Of a stretch of 64,000 nt of DNA, positions 55,457 through 64,000 are shown piece after piece. Source of the DNA: Nymphaea colorata (taxonomy: Eukaryota; Streptophyta; Magnoliopsida; Nymphaeales; Nymphaeaceae). The DNA is taken from positions 9,178,571-9,242,570 of the forward strand of contig NC_045151.1 in assembly GCF_008831285.2 (NCBI RefSeq), written 5' to 3'. Numbering within the stretch: position 1 is the stretch's first letter; the number at the start of each line of letters is the position of its first letter. Made by a program: the position numbers and the translations under genes. Under the pieces are notes generated by a model. That model was given only the letters and a program-made list of their open reading frames with translations, was not told where the DNA came from and searched no databases.

Positions 55457-55994
55457 TGTTGGTGCTCTCCCTTGATTCTCACTTAATCCCTTCTCTTTTG
55501 GTAAGGGTAAAATGAGGAGAGGAAGCCGTAGGCTGCAACACACCAAGGAGGGAATGCGTAGAGAGAGGGAGCAAAGTACTACTTGGGTAGAGAGAGAGAG
55601 AGAGTAAAGGGGACGGCAGGAGAAAGAGAGAGAGACCGAGAAGTGGACTTCACGGGTAGAGGGCAGAGGCTAAAGAAAAAAAAATTTCCTTTCTCCTTTT
55701 GGGCGTCAACTTTTTAACTTTCTCAATAACCAACAATATAAAGAAAACATTAAAACAAAAGCAAAACTTGATCCTCAAGAATAGCAACTGGTGATCGTTC
55801 TTTCTATGATCTCCTCCATTTCAACATTTTTTTCTCCCACAAATTTCGCCATTTCTTTTTAACTTCCCACAATTTGGAACCGCACACACTCTCCCACGTT
55901 TCCCATGATCTCCTTCACGCACTCACACTTACACACGTTTCCAGGAGCTCCACACGTTCCCACAAGCTCCTCCAAGACAAGAGTTAGAGCAACA
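55457..55994 (-). repeat. 5' LTR of Copia element 2
   Basis: Starts tgttggtgctctccc and ends gagttagagcaaca; 538 bp. It matches 50,578-51,132. Confidence 0.9.
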
Positions 55995-56272
55995 TCCCAC
56001 TGGCAGTGGCGGCTCCGCTTCGCTTACGGCCGCCAATGCAGTTGATGAACAAAACACCTCACTGCCCCGTCGGTGGTGGAGACAAGGGTGACAGACTTCT
56101 ACATGTCGGAGGAGGAATTCCAGTATTAGCTGGCCCTGGCAATCTCCACATCGAACAATGACCTTAGGGATGACCCAGATAAGGAGCAGATCCATGTGGC
56201 TACTCTGATGAGCCTCGGCCATGCACCTGCATTGTCCGTTCATGTTGGGGATGCCGCGGGAGCTCAGTCTAG
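55995..56272 (+). pseudogene. EDR1-like Raf MAPKKK, EDR1-domain start, right half
   Basis: After the Copia element the plus strand reads VTDFYMSEEEFQ, then a TAG, then LALAISTSNNDLRDDPDKEQ and a short ATLMSLG block. This is the opening of the EDR1 N-terminal domain, which in the family runs SEEEFQ(V/Y)QLALAIS. The TAG replaces the conserved Gln (CAG to TAG). A one-base shift near 56,085 separates this from the Pro-rich part upstream. The downstream RRYW... portion of the domain and the kinase domain were not found before 64 kb, so the copy is truncated, or its next exon lies beyond the later insertions. Confidence 0.65.
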
Positions 56273-56890
56273 GGTTTTTATGTTTCTTTTGTGTGCACTT
56301 TGCTTGAGATTTTCATCTATACTTGAAGAAGGGTTCTTAATCCCTTTTGTGGTTTGTGCTGATTGCCTTTACTATACTTGGCAAATTTTGGTCTTTTTCT
56401 TTCGCGTAGACTTGTGTAAGAATTACATGGATTTTCCAGTTTTGGGGAGTTGGGTAGGAGTTTCTCAGCTACAGCATTTACTGGTATTTATGATTTTCAA
56501 AATTTACATTTTCTAGTAGTGTTGATCGCACAATTATGGGTCAGCGGTTGATGGCCAGTTTTGGAGGCGACGCACTGATGGTTCCTGATATGGATGCGTG
56601 ATAGTGAAAGTTCATTGTAGAAGCAGAAACTCCGTATTGCTGAAGAATCCTTTGCATGATTTTAGGAGATGAATGGAAGCAAAAATGTAGCGTGATATAT
56701 ACTGTGGGCACGGATGTATCATTTCCTTGGCCTCAGGAGAGGAATGACAATAAAATTGTGGCATGTACGTATTTTTGATCAAATGGATTGTGATGTATAG
56801 GTCTCCTGCTTTCGGTCCGTGCAAGAAAGGGAAAAGAAGAGAATGATAAAATGGAGAGACAAGAAGAATATGAAGGAGATAGAGCTATTC
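56273..56890. other. Non-coding stretch after the EDR1-like piece
   Basis: T-rich, intron-like to about 56,510, then mixed. I searched for continuation of the EDR1 domain and found none. Confidence 0.4.
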
Positions 56891-56894
56891 AGGA

Positions 56895-58320
56895 TTATAG
56901 TTTTTTACGGCATTTCATGAGAAAGAGGTGCATGCAAAATGAACTCAACCTATATGACAGAAGTATTCTCACGGTCTGAATGGAAAGGGCGATAATAATC
57001 CGATGGACAATAGATGTGAGGGCCTTGGGTACTCTTATCCCATTCATAGAACGAGCGGTCATAGAGTGAGTGCGGGCAGGAAGGGCAATATTGGAAGGGA
57101 TAGGTGGAGGCGAAGGTTCAAGAATGGGTGACTGTAGAGGTGAATCTTGAGGGACATGTGAGTTGGTTGGGATCACGTCTGAAGGTGAATGATTAGTGGG
57201 CTGAATGGGTGATGGTAGAGGTGCATCTTGAGAGAGGTTTGAGTTGGTTGGGATCACGTATGAAGGTGAATGATTAGTGGGCTCGTCACTGCTTTCATCA
57301 CGGTTATGACTAGAGTTTTGAGGATCTATGGTTGGAGAAGGAGGAATATAGGGTGAAGTTATGGGAATGAGGATAGGATTATGAGCTTGAGAATCTGGTC
57401 CATTCAAATTGGAATCATTTTGGAAAGACAATTTATTTTTGTCAGAAATCACATTGCGAGAGACAAGAATTTTGTTTGTCATTTTATTCAAACATAGGTA
57501 TCCCTTGTGTTTGTTGCTATATCTGACAAAAACATGTTCCTTGGTCTTGAAATCTAGTTTATTTTGACGGTAAGCTTGAAGGTTGGGAAAACATGCGCAG
57601 CCAAAAATTTTAAGGAATTTGAAATCCGGTTCAAGGCCATAGAGTTTTTCAAATGGGCTCTTATGTCCAGAAATATGAGATAGTAACCTATTGATCAAAT
57701 ATACAGCAGTGGCAAAAGCACAAGTCTAAAATTTTTGAGGCATATGAGCATGACTTAAAGGACATAGGCTAGTTTCTACAATATGTCTGTGTTTGAGTTC
57801 AACGGCTCCATTTTGCTCATGCTTGTGTGGGCCTGAAATGTGATGAGATATCCCTGCAGCATCAAGAATCGATTTGAGAGCTGTGAACTCTCCTCCCCCA
57901 TCGGATTGGAAACATTTAAGTTTTCTTTCAAAGAAGTTTTCTGCTTTGTTTTTGAAATCAGAGAATGTAGCCACCACCTCAGATTTTTGAGTTAAGAAGT
58001 ATATCCACGTGAATTTTGTGTGCATCAATAAAGTGGACATAATGTTTGAACCTATCAAAACTTAGGACTGGTGCAAAACCCCACACATCTGAATAAATTA
58101 AATCAAGAGGCTTAGAAATAGTATGAGCCGAATCAGTGAAAGGTAAAGCATGGGACTCTCCCCGTTGGCAACCAATGCACACATGATTTTTAATTTGCCC
58201 ATATGAAGGCAATCCAAAACGACTAATGACTTGCTGAACCATACGATAAGCGACATGTCCTAGACGACTATGCCATTGATCAACTGACGCTCTTTCTCTA
58301 AGGAAGACGTCCTACTTTAT
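56895..58320 (-). pseudogene. Copia element 3: integrase and following linker
   Basis: The minus strand contains the integrase finger remnant (HVCIGCQRGESHALPF), core wording (LDLIYSDVWGFAPV, FQSDGGGEFTALKSI, NGAVELKHRHIVE) and the post-core region (SPFEKLYGLEPDFKFLKIFG, KHKGYLCLN). A Pro/Ser-rich linker follows with a 27-residue tandem repeat (PTNHSPS(D/Y)VIPTNS...). The sequence breaks off before reverse transcriptase. Frames shift at about 57,720 and 57,990. This is a Copia of a different subgroup from elements 1 and 2. Confidence 0.85.
57125..57285 (-). repeat. Tandem 80-bp repeat coding 27 residues in Copia element 3
   Basis: The wording gttgggatcacgt(c/a)tgaagg and tgaatgattagtgggct occurs twice in register, encoding PTNHSPSDVIPTNSHVPQD- and PTNHSPSYVIPTNSNLSQD-type units. 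Confidence 0.8.
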
Positions 58321-58344
58321 TTTTCCTTGCTGTCTTAGCTGTGT

Positions 58345-59190
58345 GTGTTCTTTATTCTTTTCTGGGTTGTAAGTTGCTCCAGTGTTGGGATCATTGCATC
58401 GCCTAACTCATCTGCAACTAGCGATTCACCTCAAGATGCTGCTTTGTTGACTAACCTGCTACCTATTGCTCCCACACCAACCAGTCTTCAGCATCTATTG
58501 GTTGTAAAGCTCACCTCTGATAACTATATGCTATGGGAAAATCAACTATTGCCTCTCTTTGACTCATAGAATCTCAAAGGTTTTGTCGATGGAACCAAGA
58601 CTCGTCTGCCTGATACAATCCTCAGTGAAGGTAAGGAAGTCCTCAACCCTGCTTATATTGAATGGTTACGACTGAATCAATTGTTACTTGGATGGATCAT
58701 TTCCTCTCTTTCGAAACCTGTTCATTCTCAAGTTGTGGGATTAAGATCATCTTATGAAGTGTGGAAAGATTGAAAAACACCTATGCAACACATCCTAGAG
58801 CTAAGGTGATGCAATTGAGAGAACAACTTGCTGTCTTAAAGAAAGGGACAAATAGTATTGATGAACTAATACAGAAGGCCACAATGATTGGTCATCAACT
58901 ATCCATGGCTGGAAAACCGGTGGGTGAAGAAGATTTAGTCTTGCATATCTTAAGAGCACTCCCACAAGAATACAACGCATTTAAGACATTGATAGCCACT
59001 AGATCTGATCCTTTGTCTCTTGCTGATCTCTATAGTATGTTGTCGACGCATGAATCTCAACTAAAAGATGTAGAGATTGATACTAGTCCAACCATCAACT
59101 TCTTAAACAAGAACAGTCATTCAAAAATTCATAGCGCTTCAATGCCAACTCCAAAAATTCTAAAAATTGGTGGAGAGGATCCTGAGTAAC
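58345..59190 (+). pseudogene. Copia gag (UBN2-type), opposite strand to the neighbouring integrase
   Basis: The plus strand reads VVKLTSDNYMLWENQLLPLF (start of Copia gag), then WLRLNQLLLGWIISSLS and a stop, and, after a one-base shift near 58,772, ERLKNTYATHPRAKVMQLRE and EEDLVLHILRALPQEYNAFK to 59,190. A TAG at 58,567 interrupts the frame. The integrase to its left and the primer site to its right both point the other way. Either this gag segment was inverted inside element 3, or it is from another element. Confidence 0.82.
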
Positions 59191-59476
59191 AGACAATTCC
59201 AAAGAACCCTTACTCGACACTTTTTGTTGCCAGAGTTGACAGCGCTGGCCAAAATTCCAGCAGGTTTTCCAGCTCTCTGTTATGTCTGGACGTCTTCCAG
59301 AAACAGATAGAAGTTCAAAAATTCATATCACTTCAATGCCAACTCCAAAAATTCTGAAAATTGGTGGAGAGGATCCTGAGAAACAGATGATTTCAAAAAG
59401 CCCTTACTCGACACTTTTCGTCATCGAAGCTGACAGTGCCGGTTGGTTGTCCGGCTCTCTGTTCTGTCTCGTTTGG
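59120..59476 (+). repeat. Tandem duplication, about 194-bp units, at the end of the Copia gag
   Basis: ttcaaaaattcatagcgctt at 59,120 is repeated 194 bases later as ttcaaaaattcatatcactt. Both continue through gccaactccaaaaattct, ggtggagaggatcctgag and cttactcgacacttttt to the ctctctgtt block. Confidence 0.88.
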
Positions 59477-59534
59477 AAATGCTCTGTTCTGTCTTGTTTG
59501 GAGATGCGCTCTGTTTTGTCTCGGTTGGAAATAG
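59457..59534. repeat. Short minisatellite, three 25-27-bp units
   Basis: ctctgttctgtctcgtttgg and two variants follow one another directly at 59,457, 59,482 and 59,509. Confidence 0.8.
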
Positions 59535-59599
59535 ACCGTCGCTTGATAGATTGCAGAAATTGTTTCCATTGTCAGACAGAAAGTCCCTTTAGGGAAATG

Positions 59600-59965
59600 A
59601 GGCTCTGATACCATATTAGAACATAGAGGAACAAAGAGTTTTTGGAAATATGTTTAAGAGGTTCGGTATAAACCTACGTCCTCTTCTCTCAATCACAGCT
59701 ACCTGCTGAGTTGAGGTTCCATTATGTTTTTATAGATCTACAAGTCTCAACGGATCTTTGATTACAATTTTGGAATACACCATTTCTTTCTTTTTTGGAT
59801 TTATGGACGTTAATTCCTTCCTCTTTGAATTGAGCGTATCTTCCTTTGCTGGTGTAGACGTTGAGTCCATTTCCTTTGCTGGTATTGCCATTGAGCTTTC
59901 CATTCTTGATTTGGTCGTTCTTTACTTCCTGCCCTTTGTCATCTGGTGTCTTAACAACAACAACA
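59600..59965 (-). repeat. Primer site and probable LTR of Copia element 3 (boundaries uncertain)
   Basis: The sequence ggctctgataccat at about 59,600-59,613 is, on the minus strand, the initiator-Met primer site. What follows to about 59,965 should be an LTR. A TG start and CA end were not found, so limits are approximate. It abuts the Gypsy remnant. Confidence 0.5.
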
Positions 59966-59969
59966 TCCA

Positions 59970-62900
59970 AGAGTGATTCATCATATCGCATAATGTCACC
60001 TTAGCATGTTTGCTCAAAGCATCGACCACCACATTTGTTATTTCTGAAAGATATGATATTTTGAAATCATAATCTTTTATGTATTCAATCAATCTTCTTT
60101 GCCTCAGATTGAGATCATTTTGGAAGAATATATACTTCAATGACTTGTAGTTCGTAAACACTTCAAATATTGCCCCATAGAGATAGTGTCTCCATATCTT
60201 CAATATTGCCCCATAGAGATAGTGTCTCCATATCTTCAGTGCGAATACTGCCACTCCCAATTATAAATCATGAGTGTGATAGTGTTTCTCATGTGGCTTT
60301 AACAGTCTAAATGCATAAGCCATTACACGACCATGTTGTATCAATACACAACCATACCCAATTCTCGATGCATCGGTGTACACCACAAATCTAGAATGAC
60401 CCGATGGAAGCGTCAAAATATGGGCGATGGTAAGTTTGTCCTTCAAAGTTTGGAAACTCTTTTCACACTTTTCATTCTAAACAAACTTCACTTCTTTTCT
60501 TAATAGCTTAGTCATGGGTATAGCTATTTTCGAAAAGTCTTGTATAAACCTGTGATAGTATCCTGCCAATCTCAAAAAACTTCTAACCTCAGTTATGCTG
60601 CATGGCGTCCTCCAGTCCTATGCAGCCGACACCTTATCCGGATCTACGAAAACTTCATCCTTTGATATCACATGACTAAGAAAGTTTACATTTCCTATCT
60701 AAAATTCACATTTCGAGTACTTGGAATATAACTTATGCTTGTACAAAATTCTCAATACACTCCTTAAGTGGTCTCTGTGTTCTGCCTCACTATTTGAGTA
60801 CACCAAAATATCATTCATAAAGACAATTACAAACCAATCCAAGTAGTCATAGAAAACCTGATTCATGAGGTCCATAAACGCTACAGGAGCATTGGTTAAC
60901 CCAAAAGGCATGACCCTAAATTCATAGTGCCCATATCTAGTTTGAAAGACAATCTTAACAACATCTTCCTCCCGAATCAAAAGTTGATGATAACATGTCA
61001 TCAGATCAATCTTGGAGAATACCTTCCATTCTTGAGCTAATCAAACAAGTCTTCAATTCTAGGAAGTGGATATCTATTCTTTATGGTGTCTTGATTCAAC
61101 ATACGGTAATCTATACACAAGTGCATCGTTCCATCTTTCTTTTTAACAAACAATATGGGTGCTTCCCAAGATGACATGCTGGTCGAATGAAACCCTTATC
61201 TAGGAGCTCTTGCAATTGCTTCTTCAATTCTTTTAACTCAACTAGTGCCATATGGTATGGTGCCTTAGAAATAGGAGTTGTCCCTGATCACAACTTGATC
61301 TTGAATTCAACTTCTCGTGTTGGAGGCAAACTCAATAGATCTTCAGAAAACACATCGGTGTATTCACTCATAATGGCAACATCATCTAACTTCACTGTCT
61401 CAGTCTCATTGGTCAACAGTTTGACCAAGAATGCAACACTCCCATTTTCTAACAACCGTTTAGCCTTTAGTGTGGACACCATTATCTTATCAGTTCGACT
61501 AGCTTTACGAGCTTGAAATTTAACATGTCGTATCTCATGAGTCAACAATTGTATCTACTTCTTTCTGCAATCTATGTTGGCATAATGCGTATATAGCCAA
61601 TCCATGCCGAAAATAACATCAAACCCACTAAAACTTATAATCACAAACTGTGCAGGTAAATGATGTTGATGGATCTCAATGTCTACATCATGTAGATACA
61701 GGCTACACAAATCTTGTGCATGCATAGGGCAGACCACTTTCAAGACATATGACATCATCTTAGCCGACACTTCTAGAGAAGTAACAAATCGACTAGATAT
61801 AAAAGAATGAGTCGCCCCTGCATCAAACAACACTCTAGCAATGTGAGAACCAACAAGTAAAGTACCTTCAATAAGATCGTGTGTCTGAAGCTCCTCCATG
61901 GTAGTTGCATAGACACGTCCGATAGTCTTTTGAGCACTAGAAGGACTGGCCTTGGGCTTCTTCAATTTTTTCCATCACATTGTGGGGCAATCTTTGATGA
62001 AGTGTCCCATCCTTCCACAGTGCAAACACGCTCTGGTCTCCCAATAACACAGCTCTTCGGGGTGTACACATGAGTAAGTAGGGCACCTCGGTGGAGTCGG
62101 AGTAGTCGTCTCTGTGTGGTGTCACTGCGGTTTGGCCTGTTTCACCTGAATGTTCAGTCATCATGCCTCTCATAAGGCTTTGCCTTGCCTGCAAAGTGGT
62201 GGTGCCTGACCCGCGTTCGCCCACCGCGTGAGTGCTGGCCTGTCTTCTTATGATGGTCCTTCTAAGTCCTAGTCTAATTATCTTCCATGCATCTAGCCAT
62301 AGTGACCGCCTCGTCCAAATCGCAAGGTCTGCTGGACAAAACTTTGCTTCACAGCCATCACGCAACCCATGTACAAACTTGTCTGCTCTATCCTCATATG
62401 TGGTGTAAAGGTGCAGACAATACACCTTCAGGTGCTGATACTTGGCAATATATTCTTCCAAACTCATATGATTTTGTTGTAATTCAAGAAGTTCCTGCAT
62501 CTTGTTGTTTTTGGCATGTGCTGGGAAGTAAGTGCTGAAGAACGACTCTCTGAACTGCTTCTATGAGATCGACTGTTGGCTTGCAAACCGGATCTCACGA
62601 GTCGATTGCCACCATCTTTTGGTATCACCTTTCAACAAATAAGAGTCATAATTCACTTTGTCTCCTTATGGCATCTTTAGAAGCTCAAAGATGTGTTTGA
62701 CCTCTTCAATCCATTCTTCTGTTGTACCTGAACTGCCATATCTAGTAAAGACAAGCAGCTGCATTGACATAAATTGCATGAATGACACCGAAGTTGCCTT
62801 CTCCTTAGGTGGTGTAGTAGTGTCTCCTGTAAGAGATGCATGACTCCTTTGATTACTGACCATCAATTGTACTAGCAAGGTTAGTGTCTGTAAAGTTGTC

Positions 62901-63094
62901 AGCAGTATAGTCTGTTGATCAACGGGTGGAGCATGCCCTGGTGGGGTTTGGGCACCCATACTAGTCTGGGCATACTATTGCCCTGACGAACTATCATCCA
63001 ATGGGGTATGCGCATCAGAATGAGAAGAACTTGGCTCTCTTTGTGCCTCTACAGCAGGCCCAACTCGCTTTTTAGCCATACGTTGGTACTCCAT
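59970..63094 (-). pseudogene. Ty3/Gypsy gag-PR-RT-RNase H remnant
   Basis: Minus-strand order: gag from an ATG near 63,094 (MEYQRMAKKRVGPAVEAQRE) with a TAG at about 62,976, then MGAQTPPGHAPPVDQQ and EWIEEVKHIFELL; a CCHC knuckle (CLHCGRMGHFIKDC, about 62,000-62,040); protease LFDAGATHSFIS and DVIFGMDWL (61,555-61,965); reverse transcriptase [20 protein letters not shown] and [18 protein letters not shown], with the catalytic YxDD replaced by FMNDILVYS (60,699-61,001); and RNase [15 protein letters not shown], then [20 protein letters not shown] (60,000-60,446). A 36-bp in-frame tandem repeat sits in RNase H. Integrase is missing because the sequence breaks at the Copia LTR near 59,970. Confidence 0.88.
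60166..60237 (-). repeat. In-frame 36-bp tandem duplication in Gypsy RNase H
   Basis: aatattgccccatagagata occurs at 60,166 and 60,202. The protein shows [11 protein letters not shown] twice. Confidence 0.92.
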
Positions 63095-64000
63095 CTGTAC
63101 AAACAAGAACTCTCATTACACAGTCTGAGACAACTTTTACAAGTCTCAATTGCAAAGATGCATCAAAATTATCAAGACATCAATCCTTCACATACGCATA
63201 TATCATAGTAAAATCCAAATTCCAATAAAACAAACTCAAATAACATGTACCTGGGCAACACAGTTTCACAGATAGACTTTAACTCACATCCATAGTAGGG
63301 TTTTATTTTAAAGAAAACATAAAACATTGAAGTGCGATGACACAACCATTCAAAAGGAAATGAGCTATGCAATTCAAAACAATGAGGTAAACTTTCATTT
63401 ATATAACAATTTTCAGTTCATACAAAAATCACATCATACTTCTCAATAGTGCTTATGACAAAAATGCCCCAAAGTCACGACATTGATGTCTGACAAAAAC
63501 AAGACATTAATATGACCAACATACGATGCGTCGACACTATAATAGACCCAAAACCTTCCCAATAGGATGTGAGTAGAGCCATCTGATCAAGCTACTATCC
63601 TGGGTCCTCCAAAACCTGGAAAATAAAGCAACAGAAGGCTTAGCCTTCGCAGTATGGCAACACCCCAGACAAATCCCTAACCCTCTTAGGTATGGTCTCA
63701 AATCTGGGATATAACAATTATGAAAGCAAATCACTATCATATCATGATAGAGCATATATTCACATGACTTGTTGTGGAAGCCCCTCACATACACCAAGAC
63801 ATGTAAAGACCACTCAATGGCCACAATAACACATTCATTAGTCACATGCAATTCATGCATGAACACATCATTCACAATCACTTGATTCACATACATTTCA
63901 TTCACATTCTTTTTATTTACATTAGCTTTAGTGAATTGACAGTTTTTGTGGGTGCAAACACATGCACATGAAGACTATGGGTGGTCTATAGCCGGGAGAC
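63095..64000. other. Upstream flank of the Gypsy remnant, possibly leader/LTR
   Basis: AT-rich sequence with catgacatcac-like wording repeated on the plus strand. It lies where the 5' leader and LTR of the minus-strand Gypsy would be, and it runs off the window. No primer site was recognised, so this is inference. Confidence 0.3.

Larger units (their letters stand above)
50578..55994 (-). mobile_element. Ty1/Copia element 2 with both LTRs (5.4 kb), inserted in the EDR1-like sequence
   Basis: LTRs lie at 50,578-51,132 and 55,457-55,994; the flanks tccga (50,573-50,577) and tccca (55,995-55,999) agree at four of five bases. The primer site is beside the right LTR, so the element points left. 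The first 100 bases of the two LTRs differ at only two positions, both C/T, although later parts differ more and carry different GA-run lengths. The gag-pol region between them is nearly full length but broken by stops. Confidence 0.92.

Overview
This window is nuclear DNA of a flowering plant. The evidence is AT-rich non-coding sequence with GT-AG introns, abundant Ty1/Copia and Ty3/Gypsy retroelements primed by initiator-Met-type tRNA sites, plant hAT transposases of the BED-DUF659-dimerisation type, and a plant-type KDM5 histone demethylase. The species cannot be named from the sequence. Very long, transposon-filled introns suggest a medium or large genome.

Layout. 1-7.1 kb: AT-rich DNA, a minus-strand FAR1/FRS-type DNA-binding domain fragment (about 2.15-2.67 kb) with a GC-rich upstream region, and two copies of a compound repeat in which one small hAT-type MITE sits inside another repeat. 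7.7-9.4 kb: a GC-richer, promoter- or leader-like stretch, then T-rich sequence that could be the 5' end of the demethylase gene. 10.4-15.5 kb: a composite hAT element made of two transposase copies arranged head-to-head between one pair of inverted repeats. 16.3-25.2 kb: a third hAT copy, split by a Copia element (16,990-21,985), carrying a solo LTR (24,872-25,090), and with a non-autonomous LTR element (25,219-28,774) inserted in its terminal repeat. 29.8-38.9 kb: the one clearly intact host gene, nine exons of a JMJ14/15/18-type (KDM5-like) histone H3K4 demethylase, JmjN-JmjC-C5HC2-FYRN-FYRC, missing only its extreme N-terminal exon(s). 39.4-47.6 kb: AT-rich DNA and a badly decayed Gypsy polyprotein. 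48.9-49.4 kb: a WDR70-like WD40 gene fragment with nonsense mutations. 50.4-56.3 kb: the first coding part of an EDR1/Raf-type MAPKKK-like sequence, cut in two by a Copia element with both LTRs. 56.9-60 kb: pieces of another Copia element with an apparently inverted gag segment. 60-63.1 kb: a minus-strand Gypsy gag-protease-RT-RNase H remnant without integrase.

How it fits together. If the demethylase gene starts near 8 kb, its first intron is about 21 kb long and is almost entirely a nested transposon stack. The demethylase exons keep an open frame, consensus splice sites and the iron-binding residues, while every transposon coding region, the WD40 fragment and the kinase fragment carry stops or frameshifts. 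Several of those stops are explicable as C-to-T or G-to-A changes, the pattern expected from deamination of methylated cytosine. I found no CRISPR array, tRNA, rRNA or bacterial-type operon. The most unusual structures are the head-to-head composite hAT element, the non-autonomous LTR element whose interior resembles no family I recognise, and an exon-like fragment of unknown identity inside the fourth intron of the demethylase gene.
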